Origin: Sinonovacula constricta
Lineage: Eukaryota; Mollusca; Bivalvia; Cardiida; Solecurtidae
DNA: 64,000 nucleotides
Direction of reading: 5' to 3'
NCBI GenBank assembly: GCA_007844125.1
Contig: CM017559.1
Span: 34,753,260 to 34,817,259 of the forward strand
A program made the position numbers and the translations under genes. Each line of letters opens with the position of its first letter. Position 1 is the stretch's first letter. The notes below the pieces were generated by a model. The model saw nothing but the letters and a program-made list of their open reading frames with translations. It was not told the DNA's origin and ran no database searches. Shown in pieces: positions 13,596-25,385 of this stretch.

Positions 13596-13657
13596 AGAAA
13601 ATTGCCAGAGAAGTGTAAATGTGTGTAGCATCCTGTTCATATGAAGATGAAGTTGAG
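13596..13657 (+). repeat. Short local duplication, copy 1 (partner 14549-14611)
   Basis: GAAAATTGCCAGAGAAG...GTAGCATC.TGTTCAT.TGAAGATG recurs at 14549-14611 with few changes. The copies flank the (CA)n tract and sit between the two neighbouring family A copies, so a larger unit (family A plus this block) may have been duplicated and rearranged. Confidence 0.7.
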
Positions 13658-13696
13658 GAACAAAGTAAAACTTAACTACAAGTAGACAGAGGAACA

Positions 13697-13922
<226 letters not shown>

Positions 13923-14548
13923 TCAAGTATACACAGGTCAATGTGAAATGGAAAAAAAAACACCGAGATGAGACACTTGCTTAAACCGGATTCTCGGCGA
14001 GCTGCAATATCGCAATTCTTGAAGGTTTTATTTTAAAGACACACAAGAGACATAAGAAATCTTCTCATCAAAGAGACAAAACCAAGAAAAATGTGATTTT
14101 CCCATTAGAAATCAAGTAGATCAAAGAGAGGATATTTCATTATCCTTCAAGTGTATATTGCATGTACACAGTATGTTTTCATTTGCAAACTTAAGATAAC
14201 AAAAAACCCAACAACTTATGCTCATCAAGTCCATGTAAACAATTAACGCAAGTGGGTGGTGGGGGGATGTTTACATGTTTACATGTCTGCTCTAGTTTTT
14301 AAGACATATCACGTAGTAAGCAAGTTTTAACAAATTGCGGCCTTTTCATGCTACGAGTTTTGACAGTGAATTAGAAGAAAGATATCTCAATGCCTACTTT
14401 GACTTAAGAAACTGTAAAAGGAAACATTTTATGAGGAACAAAACCAAAACAAATGCCTTCACAATTGTGGCTGTTCTTAGCAAAAAATTGCATATTTTAA
14501 AACAAAATAAACCACTGAATGTTATTTCATTAATACTTTGACTCAAAA

Positions 14549-14611
14549 AAGAAAATTACCAGAGAAGCGCAAATGGTTGTAGCATCATGTTCATGTGAAG
14601 ATGGAATTGCA
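14549..14611 (+). repeat. Short local duplication, copy 2
   Basis: Partner of 13596-13657, same orientation. The 300 bases before it (14230-14540) and the 650 bases after it show no gene; the 68-codon ORF at 14335-14541 has no distinctive features. Confidence 0.7.
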
Positions 14612-15261
14612 ACAGGTATTTCCTATCTAATCCACGCTGCAGAGAAAGCTATTTTTAAACTAAGAACATGACAACTTTTGAGATCGCGTTATATCGTTAT
14701 CTAGCCAGTCCGCGCTGACGTCGGTATCTATTTTAAGTAATCACTATCGTGCTTATTTATAGATTCGGTAAGAATGAACATTTAGTGATTTTTACTCGAT
14801 TTGTACTGTCTTACATGTACAATACAGGTAGTGTTCAAACTCATCTTTACCGAGACTAAAGTATAAGTGAATGTAGAAATTATGCATTCCCAGAAACTGG
14901 TCACAAATATTGATATAAGCATTGGATATCAGTTAACTGTCGGATACCACCTTTGAGGTCGTGTTATGAAATAAAAAGAAAATCATACTTTTGTATAAAT
15001 GTACAAAATAAAAACCCAAAATAAATCTCCAAACATGCGACTGAGATACGTTATGCCACGTTTTGAAGTGACATGTCCTTCTTTAGAAAACTCCCCAATC
15101 TGCTGTTATCAAGAGATTGACTCTTGATTTACGTATTATTTCTAAAGGTGTCACTGAGGGGAGAGGTCATAAAACAACAGGCCACTTTTAATGAGCTTAC
15201 AGCACGTTGGTCAGCAACACTCAAATCTCCACCCCTTTCCTACACAGCAGCCTTTTACTAA

Positions 15262-15570
15262 GAGTATATGACAAAGTCCTATGAGCATTGCAACATATAC
15301 CAAACTCAGAAAAGGCACAGAACATAGGTATTTCACATGCAAGCCAAGCGAAAAGCAAGAACAAACCCGTAATGAGTCATTTAACGAAAGGAGCAAACCC
15401 GACACTTACCGCCTTGGAACGGCCAGTCGGCAATATGGACCGACTGGGGTGCTTAAACCGGTTTAACAGAGCTCTAACCTCGCACTTCCTGACGAGTTTG
15501 CAAGCAATGAAAAGAAAAACGATCTATTTGAATACAAAATGTCCAAGCGCTGAGATTTTCTATAAGTTAA
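15262..15570 (+). repeat. Dispersed repeat family A, copy 2
   Basis: Best-preserved plus-strand copy. The core reads CAGTCGGCAATATGGACCGA then CTGGGGTGCTTAAACCGG; reverse-complement versions occur at 21.1, 25.1 and 31.6 kb. The 114-codon ORF overlapping it (15288-15632) is shared only to the extent that the repeat is, and is not taken as a gene. Confidence 0.85.
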
Positions 15571-16799
15571 GCCCACAACAACCGCACAACCTTCCCATAA
15601 CGGACTCACCTTCCACTGCTATCACAGTGTAAAGACAAATAATGCCTCTTTTAAAGTTCTAATGATTTCATGTTAAATTAGTTTAATAATAAACAAAGGT
15701 TAACATTCGTAGACAATGTGCACTTTTAATACAGTGCATGTATATTTACATAAAGAATACATTCCTGTATGTTTAGGCAATCAAGTCAAGTCTTTTAAAG
15801 AAAGCCGTCTATTACGTACGCAGAATTGAGTTCTCAAGTTCTACTTTTCTCCAATAAATAAGAACACTTATGAGCGATTGTCGAGGCTGCTTAAGATATA
15901 ATTTAGTGTTGATATAAAATACGGTTTCTACTTTATTGTCGAAAAGCGAAATTTGTTTCGTTGGATATATCACGAGATACATGTAAATGTACATATCAAG
16001 GAGTTGATATTATACAATTATTCACTTATTAGCTGGAAAATATGCTGTGATATTGACCAAAAAATCGTTATTGACCGAGGCGATATAGCCGAGGTCAATA
16101 ACGATTTTGCGGACAATATCAATAGCATATGTCCCATCTCATAAGTAAATAACTGTTTTAATACATGAACTATAAATAGTTACTAATAAATAGTTTTTAT
16201 TTCTTTAATTATTATCTAAACTTAAATGCAAGAAAATAGTTTACATTGGTTACTTCGTGAATATTGTTCGTCTGGGACGAGTATGCCACAAAGAGAGGAT
16301 AACTGACCCAATTGCTTATTTTTTACATGAAATATGTAAGTTTTAAAATAAATTAATGATAACTATTTGGTCTTTGTTGTTAAATATGTAAGTTAAATCA
16401 TGAAACTGTAAAATCATAAAACTATTAATTAAAAAAAAAGAATAAGTTTGACCTCACAATATTGATAACATGTTCCACATTATAAAAGTTAGACTTTTGT
16501 ACTTTAACATACATCACCATCATCCTAGTAAAGAACATTGTTTTGTTTATAAAAATTGTATTCAATCCAAGCTTTAATATTTGTAGTTAAATCAAATAAA
16601 AACTGTTTACAAAAATAGCACAATTTTGTTCAATATATAACACATAGAGATTCTATTTATTCCAGTCTATAAACTAATCTATCTATACAAAATCATTATT
16701 GTAATAATGATCACGGGGATAACTAAATGCCATATGTTTCCATGCGGACGGTATCCCCATATGATGTTCAAGTTTATTTCAAACTTGGACCCATGAAAA
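15571..16799. other. No gene apart from a fold-back element
   Basis: AT-rich sequence; the only recognisable structure is the inverted repeat at 16015-16155. Confidence 0.5.
16015..16155. repeat. Fold-back (palindromic) element
   Basis: Two imperfect arms of about 65 bases face each other around a short centre (GATATA). The innermost arms are perfect for 16 bases: AAAATCGTTATTGACC at 16061-16076 against GGTCAATAACGATTTT at 16093-16108. Pairing continues outward through GATATTG / CAATATC, ATATGC / GCATAT and CTTAT / ATAAG. No coding capacity. It fits a small non-autonomous fold-back or MITE-like element. Confidence 0.75.
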
Positions 16800-16990
16800 C
16801 ATTCGTGAGTATTTTCCTATTTATGAACACGTGTTTAAAATGGCGGTTCTTCTGAATATTTATGATTTCTTGGCATAGGGCTGTACACCTTTAGTTTTAT
16901 ATGTAGATACCCTAAGGAAAAAAATCCAAGAGGGCTTGGAAACAAAGGGTGTTGTGGCTATCCCAGGGTAATCCTGAATGAATGAACTTG
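16800..16990 (+). repeat. Dispersed repeat D, copy 1
   Basis: Shares the order AATGGCG..TCTT, TTGGCATAGGGC.GTAC, CCTT.A.TTTTATATGT, AATCCAAG.G.GCTT and GTTGTGG.TATCCCAGG with 20460-20600. Same orientation, offset about 3.6 kb. Weak similarity may continue beyond. Confidence 0.7.
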
Positions 16991-17353
16991 TTTCTTAATA
17001 TATCTGAACATCTTTTAATTAAGTTCTTGGTTTGTATGTGGTGCTGCGTTATGTAATTAATATCAGACCTTCTTTTAAATCTAATTCCACCCTTCTGACT
17101 GTAAGAATACACATAGTCAGACTGTTCAGTTAGTGGTTCCTATTTGATGTGTCCGCATTTACATTGTCCTGTTAATAAAGAAAGGGACACGCGACTGTAT
17201 TATTCCAAGGAAGTTTTAACTTTACTCATCTGACAGCTCGTCCAATTTGGCTTTAGAATCTGGTCAATCTGTCCAAATATATGTCCATATTGGAGACTTC
17301 AGTGTAAAATAACCTAACCTAGATTTATGTTATATATGTAATAAATATGTCAG

Positions 17354-17356
<3 letters not shown>

Positions 17357-17416
<60 letters not shown>

Positions 17417-17421
17417 AGAGA
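17357..17421. repeat. (GA)n microsatellite
   Basis: GA repeat with several GGAGA interruptions. Confidence 0.97.
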
Positions 17422-19669
17422 CGGTGCTGAATGTATGTATGTGTTTGTCATTTATTATCTCAAATTGAAATGCCCAAAATAAACTTAAATAATTGCAGTA
17501 ATGCATTTTTTTCTTTGTTGTGAGTTTATGAAAATTTACATCAGATTAATATAACGACATCTCTGTATGTGTGTAACTTTGATTTGAACATATGCACTGA
17601 TACAACAGCAAATATATTTACAATTCATTGCACTTTAATTCCTAACTTTAAATTTCATGATGCTGTAACATTATACAATACATATTTATAATATATTCAA
17701 ACCCGGTAAATGGAAAGGGGGCACCTATTTATTATTTTGTTTTCATTAAGCCTTTGTAAGCCGAATAACAAAAACATCTCGCAGCATTCTATCAATTAGC
17801 TTTTAGGCTTAACGTATATTTAGAATTAGACAAATTTTCAACAAGAGGGGAATGACATTTTGATAAAAGATATTATCACATAATCTTCCGCACGAGCTCG
17901 AGGTTACACCCACGTGTTATTTTTGGTAACACTCTAGTTACTTATCGTAGTGTGACGTCATTAAGTAACTGTAGCGTATAAGACATTTCCTGATCACTTT
18001 GTTGTCGCCGTTTTATGCATATTGTTGGACAATTTCATTTAAATTAATAAAAAATGACATTTTCGTCATGTTATAAACGAACCTTTATTATGGAAAATGG
18101 TGGAATAAAGAGTGGAACTATTTTTGTGCGGATTCTTCCAAACCGAATTACACATGTAAAGGCCGACTATTCATACTATGACAAGATGATGCATTGTTAA
18201 TAAATGAATAGCTGATTGTTTGGTTATGTGATGAATAGAATCTAATATACTTGTTCATTAGATACTGAAAATATTAAACTCGTTTCGTATCATTTCATCC
18301 AACTCAGTATCTAAAAAAACACTAATATCAGATCCTCTATTTAGCCCATCTTTGTTTAAGAAATGCGGCCATAAGTAGTGTTTTAAAAGTCTTTAATGTG
18401 TTTGTCACTTAACGTATATTGGCTAAAGTTTAATCAACAAAAAGCATTGATCGATTACTTTTAATGAAATACAAGTCGTAAGAAGACAACAAAAAGATAA
18501 TGCCTTTCCTGGAAAAGGCTATTTTTGAATTATATGAATACAGCTATCAAGCACATTATATAATGTATCCACACTTGTGAATCATTTGACCTTTAATCAT
18601 ATTTTAAATAACCCTCAAAACAAAGTTTGATTACTTTTCTTTAGCTTAATGCATTAAAAAATCAGTTAAGTGTGTATACAATACCAAAATGAGGTCAGAC
18701 AGGTTCGCCGAATAAAAATAAAATTCCCGTTTTACGTTTAAGTGTTATTCACCGATGTATATTTACAAAATACAAGTATCTTAAATATCTCCTGTCACGC
18801 AGGACATAAGGTGTAATTTTTCCAACCATTTTGCAAAGTACATATCTTACGCGTCCAATATACGTTTTGAACATTGGGCCGATATCGAGTCAATTTTAGC
18901 AGCTAGAGGACAGATATCAATTTGCATATATCGGGTGGATATTAGTATACCAGTGTTTGACCAGTATAGTTGTGCACCTGACTTGGACGTGGATTTAAGC
19001 ATGGAGATATAATATTTCATATGTCCCGCTTATATGTTTCTGTATATTCACTTTTCGGAATAATCAGGCAATTTAATAAAACATTCCATGAACTTATTAA
19101 ACACATCACTTAATCTAAGATGATAAGTTTTACATCTGCACCAGTACGTTTTCCCAGAACTGCTTCGTTTTCTGTAAAACTAAGGTTTTCTTAGTTTTTT
19201 TGAAAGCATAAAAATGTAGGTAAGTTCCATTATAAGTTTAATTACTTTACATTAAAACTTAAAAAATCCCAACTAAAGAAAAGATAATGGTTCATACCAC
19301 ATATAGAGCTTATAGAAAAGAAAGAAATTATATAGAATAAATAATGAAAAATAATAAAAAATAAATAAAAAATAAATATAAAACAAAAGAAAATTCAACA
19401 AGAAATTAAGTTTGATTAACATTTTTATGGAATCCATGTTATATAGGTGGAGACTCTGTGTAGTCACAGAGACTATGTTAATTAATCGTGTAGCGGAATT
19501 TATTTTTTGATCAAAGTAACTATGCATTCTGAATAAGCCCTTGTATAAGATGCTCAGTTCACAGCAGGGTGCAGTATCATGATGAAAAAATTTGAAAAAA
19601 TCATGACTGTATAGAGCAGGATATGTTTCTAGCATTGCTATCTGATCATGCTTTTGATAACTGAATATT
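17422..19669. other. No gene recognised; isolated CRE-like site
   Basis: AT-rich. One palindromic CRE-type octamer TGACGTCA lies at 17953-17960 inside a small hairpin (AGTTACTTA ... TAAGTAACT). The 120-codon minus ORF at 19273-19635 is Phe/Tyr/Leu-rich low-complexity sequence and is not taken as a gene. Confidence 0.5.
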
Positions 19670-20047
<378 letters not shown>

Positions 20048-20429
20048 ACAATAATTATATAATTTCAAAGAAAATAATAAAAAATAAAAGAAGTGATAAA
20101 TTATTAATTAATTATACCAAAGTCTAATGAATATTAATAAAATCATATAACAGAATGGAAAAAATATTAAAATAAAATAAAGCGGCAAATATTATTTATA
20201 ACAATATTGAATACAATTAGTATAATGAATATTTATTAACAAAAACTCGAAAAGACCCAATTTTTTTAAACTATAATGAAGACTACCTCCATTGACAGTA
20301 TTTAAATGATATACAACCTGGTACCTAAACTTTAATGGACAATTTCTCATTTATATGACACAAGAGTGCAAGCAATTAAGAATTTGACTTTACAATAATA
20401 TCACGGTAATTTATAAGCATAAATATGAA

Positions 20430-20620
20430 AACAGCAATAGAGTCGATTTTACTACACGTACTAAAGATGGCGTCTTTTCAGAGCATTTATGTTTTCCTGG
20501 CATAGGGCAGTACGCCTTCAATTTTATATGTTCATACCGTTAAGGAACATAATCCAAGGGTGCTTAGAAAGGTTGTTGTGGTTATCCCAGGACAATTCTA
20601 AACGAATCTTTATGTACCTA
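20430..20620 (+). repeat. Dispersed repeat D, copy 2
   Basis: Partner of 16800-16990: GATGGCGTCTTTTCAGAGCA, CTGGCATAGGGCAGTACGCC, GTTGTGGTTATCCCAGG. Confidence 0.7.
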
Positions 20621-21084
20621 GATTGGTCATTAGCATGGATCTTTATCTTCTTTAATAGTTTTTTAATATAAACATTATGTAACTTGCACATAATGAAATA
20701 TTGCCTTTTAACTTTTGCGTGGCACGATGTGTATATTAATAGCATTTGACACATGCAGCGTTGAAAGCTATTCCTGTTTCAATATACATGTTTTTAACAC
20801 TATACCGAAACATATTTACAAGGATGTTCATAGGAATATTTGCAAAAAAGTATATATAATAAACATAATAACTGCTGTATGTACATGATTTTTTATTCAA
20901 ATGTCACCTGTAGTGATTTGTGTAATAAAGTAATAGTTCAGTTGATTGTATTAAACTGATAAATTTGTTTTAAAACTTGTTACCGTGTGTAATTGAATTG
21001 CTAATTTTCAATATTGAATATTACTAAATTTTATTGTTAACTATTTCTTCAGCGAAGGTCATTTGTTTGTTTTTAAATTAAACA

Positions 21085-21350
21085 TGAAGTGCGAGGTCGG
21101 GGCGCTCCACAAACCAGTTTAAGCACCCCTGTCGGTCCTTTTGCCGACTGACCGTTCCAAGGCGGTAACTGCTGATATTTCTTTTTGTGTGCATTATGTC
21201 TCGTTTCTGAGGTTTTGTCACTTTTACACTTACCATGTTTACCACTGTCTAGAGGTAGTTTAGATTTTAATATCTGTGTTAATATTTGTAGGACATTTTC
21301 GTTTTTTCCTTTTAAAATTGAAACGTTTTTTACCGGGTTTATAGTCTAGG
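21085..21350 (-). repeat. Dispersed repeat family A, copy 3 (reverse)
   Basis: Reverse orientation of the family core: AAGTGCGAGGTCGGGGCGCT, CACAAACCAGTTTAAGCACC, TCGGTCCTTTTGCCGACTGA. It continues past the point where copies 1 and 2 differ into TGTCACTTTTACACTTACC and TGTCTAGAGGTAGTTTAGAT, shared with the copies at 25.1 and 31.6 kb. Confidence 0.85.
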
Positions 21351-22741
21351 AAATGGTCTGTTATATGTAGAGACGGGGCCTAATTTAAGCAAATTTATAC
21401 AGGCTGTGTTTATTGCGAATAGAATGCTGGAAACATGACCCCACATGCAGTTACAGAGTGACCATGGAACAACCATAATATAAGCTTGTATACCACTATC
21501 ATATGAGGACTTTAGTATGTAGCGACCGTGTTTTACACTGGGATCTGCCGAACCTCGTGTCCATGCCTTGTCGACAGTTAAATCAAGTATAATCTATTAA
21601 AATGTTTTAGACATTTGAAACGTTACGATGTAAACGGCCAATTTGTAACATGCATTGTTTTAATGGGGTTTCTTGAAAGCATCACAAATGTGTGTCAACG
21701 TATTGGAAAGTTAAGTGCTTGCTGTAATAAAACTAACAGCCATCTTGCATGACAGATAACAATTTATGCCAATATCGTTTCACAGTATTCCGTTTGTTCA
21801 TCTCGAGTTACAATGAATTATTTTGTCTATGCGCGTTGGCGTAACCATGTAAAATAACATAAGAGAGATAAAACTGGTTTCATAATATATAAATGATCCG
21901 TAATTCACCGTGCACCTTAGCAAATAGGATCATATCATCTTAGTGATTCATCGTTGACGTCTTAACTGGTATACCATTTAGTCTTGATGATGTTAAAATG
22001 TTAACACACGTGTTTGCATGACAAATGCTGTTTCTCGTCTAGATAAACTAGATTAAACATAACCTGTTTTTTTACATCTCATGCATATAACCATGCTAGC
22101 AAAAGAGATACATGTGCAATGTAATTTAACACAGCATCTAGAAAGTCACTAAAGCGTGTTTTATATCAAACGACAGGCAAATCCTTATTAAACTATTGCA
22201 CGTTGTTAAACATTATCTGAAATGTCCTTTACAAGCTGCTAAAGTCTTTAGCTTTTGAATACATTTGTAAGGAGTAGAACATCATGCCATCATGCGGCAG
22301 CAAGCATACATAATGTTTATTTAACGTGACAGTATTTGCAAACGGATCGTGTGTAAATACCCTTCGAAAACATATGTGTTGACACAGCAAATACAACATT
22401 TTTCGGCCCATAAAGGTTGATTTTTAATGTCTTGCATGCTATATCTGGAGTTTCCCGTGATTAAATACGAAACCATTTTATGTCAACAGAATTTGCATTA
22501 GCCAAACAGCTGTTGATTGTGTATTGCATAACTATTATAATCTTTATGTCTATTAAAGACATCTGATAAATAAGCCTCGAAATTTAGTCTGCTTCATTGT
22601 AGTATTATAAAAGTATCACATAGAAAATAGGAAAAGGATCTTCGCACATATGTCATATTTCAAAATTCATACACCGGTTACGTTTCGCTGTGCTACAGTA
22701 ACCTCTGAATTGCATGTGCTCAGAATGGGGATCATGTCTGT
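21351..22741. other. No gene recognised
   Basis: AT-rich sequence without supported coding or RNA genes. Confidence 0.55.
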
Positions 22742-23060
22742 GTACAAGGGCGGTTCCAGAAAATTTTGGTGATGGTGGTGGGGTTGGGCTATGAATCAAG
22801 ACTCATTCAACTTTATAGCAGTAAATACTAGCTATATATACACACTAAGGGACCATAACTTCGACCTAAGCAGTCAACAGACACAATTTATTTTAAAAGC
22901 TTAGTATTTTTAAGCTTACATGTATGTGTTTTCACAACTCTTCTCTCTGACCTGTTTTGTGGTGATGGGGGTGGGGGGGGGGGGGGGGGGGCGGGGCTGA
23001 GGGCGGGCGGGGCTGAGGGCGTGGGGGGGGGGGGTGTTTGATGCATCCATGCCTGCCAGT
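22742..23060 (+). repeat. Dispersed repeat family P, copy 1, with G-rich core
   Basis: Starts near GGGCGGTTCCAGAAAATTTT and shares, in order, CAACTTTAT.GCAGTAAATACT, CACA.TAAGGGACC.TAACTT, CAGACA.AATTTATTTTAAAA and GTGTTTTCACAACT with the reverse complement of 62750-63085. A G-run core follows (22961-23034: about 30 G with a TGAGGGCGGGCGGGGC spacer) and then CATCCATGCC. Ends resembling a GGGCGG-type terminus suggest a non-autonomous DNA element, but TIRs and target duplication are not resolved. Confidence 0.75.
22961..23034 (+). repeat. Poly-G / G-quadruplex-prone tract
   Basis: Long G runs broken by single T, C or A and a CTGAGGGC pair; many GGG runs are closely spaced. Lies inside repeat family P. 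Confidence 0.9.
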
Positions 23061-25059
23061 GTACATTAAAATCGATGTCAATGTAAAATCATTCCACTCG
23101 AACTAGAATTTGTAAATAATTTAAAAATTTCCAAGACACCTTCATAAAATTAAACTATCATGGTATGAACATATTAAAAATATAACAAAAGTGTGTTATA
23201 GCGTTCAAATCTTATTTGTCCAACACATTGTCCTTTTTGTATAATGACAGAGGTTGCTGTGATCTGCAAGTCACGTGATCTCTGAAGCAGAGGTTTGGCG
23301 AATATATACAACATTGTTTAAGAACTGTTCCCTCTGTGTGTCTGTAATTTTAGGACACAGATTCCAGGGTTATGAAACATAATCATAGAAATATGAGACA
23401 AATGTATCACATGTTTTGTTATGTAGAACTAAATACTAAAAGATTGTGTTATAAGTTAAAAACGAAGCCTTGATTCTTTAATATTTGTTATAACACTGGT
23501 ACATCATGACCTAACTTGTGATGATATGGCACAATTATGTATTAATGGTTGTTTATTCTGTGCTGGAAGCTTATATTTAGAATAAAAAATGTTAAGTTGA
23601 TTTGATGTTACGCAAGCAGAGCGCTCCTAGTTCCCAGACAGTATACACGGATTACTTCCTTAAAATGCCATTATACTAATAAATATGGTAAGAAACCGCT
23701 ATGGGCAAAGCTGACGAAAGTTTACTTTTCTTATCGTACAATTTAATATTTAAAAGTAGATTGACAAAAAAGGAATGAATCTTTTTTTGCATATTTCAAA
23801 AGTAGGATATCGTCTAATATATGTTCTAAAAGAGAATGAGACTAATACAAAGAAGTGTTATTATATATTCTTTATTTTCATTAATTATCATTTAGATAAT
23901 TAAAAAAAACAGATGGTAGGGCGTTTTCTAATGTATAATAAATTTTCGTGAATTGCTAATATAGTGCGTCCTCTTACATGGAATTGTTAGTACATGTATC
24001 CGAATATCATATTTCATTTTTATTTTATAACCTTACCTATAGATTTTATTTAACCGTAACTCATAATGAGCAATTTTCTTTTAATATCAATAATATACCA
24101 CAATAATCTCAAATGTCGTAAGAATAAATCTTAATTCGCGCATACTTATTGCTTAAAAGACAGTTTTATTGCTTAAAACTCATGCATTATAGTTTTAAAA
24201 TTGAGTAATAACTTAAGGATAATTGTAAATGCGTCAGAGCTGAATAATACATCTTCTTATACAATTATTTTCTGTCAATGTATCTTTTTTTTCAACATTT
24301 ATAAAGTCAAGAAACACTCATTATTTATTTTCACAATTTGTCACATATTTCTGTATCTTTTTCCAATAACATGAATAATATCAACTTGTTATAAGTTATG
24401 CAGATCAGTCGCAGGTGGTGTCCCTAATTAAGTATCTTGCTTATTTTTATGAAAATATTTAATGGGAGTTCCTATATGTAAAATGAAACTTGCCTGTATA
24501 TATATACAGGCAAGTTTAAGTTTAAATATAGGAACGCCCATGAAATACATAGAAAATCTTTAACAAAAAATTATATATGATGTTTTACGTTAACATGGCT
24601 GCATCATGGACTATTTATTTATAACACAACAGCATATTAAATGCTCTAAAAACATCATGTATAATATTTTTGTTGAAGATTAAATCTTAATTTCCTACAG
24701 TTTCTTTTATTCTTTATATCACTTCAACTAACTATACAATGAACTTTATTCATGAGACTACTGTGTTCTGATTAATTAAAAAAGCACGAAGATGAATAAG
24801 ATTGGCCGTACCACATTTTCATAAGCAGCGTCCTTGATTTCTGAAAACACCAATAATTTGGCTTTTCTATATTTGCAAAGAGACAAAATGTTTATATGAC
24901 GTCATGACATTGTATGATGTCATATTTTTTTTCTTACTATACGTCATCGCTTGGACTGTTCAAAACTATACTTGTACATATGTTGATATTTTTATATTAC
25001 TAGTTAATTTTGTCTATATGTTACTTCATTTTATAAGTTTTATCTCCCGATGGTGTTAG
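23061..25059. other. No gene; hairpin and one CRE site
   Basis: AT-rich. It contains the perfect hairpin at 24455-24548 and a TGACGTCA octamer at 24897-24904 followed by TGATGTCAT and ACGTCATC nearby. No coding evidence. Confidence 0.5.
24455..24548. repeat. Near-perfect long hairpin
   Basis: The centre at 24486-24517 is a perfect 32-base palindrome: AAACTTGCCTGTATAT followed by its reverse complement. After a short imperfect stretch the pairing continues outward with TGGGAGTTCCTATAT (left) against ATATAGGAACGCCCA (right). The total stem is about 45 bases per arm with almost no loop. It fits a small fold-back MITE or a hairpin RNA precursor. Confidence 0.85.
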
Positions 25060-25385
25060 TTGTCTCACTTTGATGGGATATTTTTCTTACACTGTTTTTA
25101 TCGATATAAAAAAACCTCCAGTAAGTGCAGAAGGTGGCAGTGCTCCACAAACCAGGCGTACATGTAAGTACCCCAGTCGGTCCTTTTGCAGACTGGCCGT
25201 TTCAAGGATGTAACTGCTGTTTGTTTTTTTTTGTTTGTTTTTTTTTTGTTTGTGTGTTATGGCTTGTCTCTGTGTTGTTGTTTTTGTCACTTTTGCATTA
25301 ACCCTGTTTGTCTTTGTCTAGAGGTAGATAATATTTGAATGTCTGTGGTAATTCCTATAGGACCTTTTCTTTGCCTATTAATGTT
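25060..25385 (-). repeat. Dispersed repeat family A, copy 4 (reverse)
   Basis: Same phrases as 21085-21350 and 31545-31850: GTGCTCCACAAACCAGGC, CCCCAGTCGGTCCTTTTGCA, AACTGCTG, TTGTCACTTTTGCATTAACC, GTCTTTGTCTAGAGGTAG, and AGGACCTTTTCTTTGCCTAT at the far end. A TTTTTTGTTTG-rich stretch replaces part of the middle. Confidence 0.85.

Noticed and set aside
15288..15632. 114-codon ORF as a gene
   Set aside because: It lies in dispersed repeat family A and is not preserved as a frame in the other copies.
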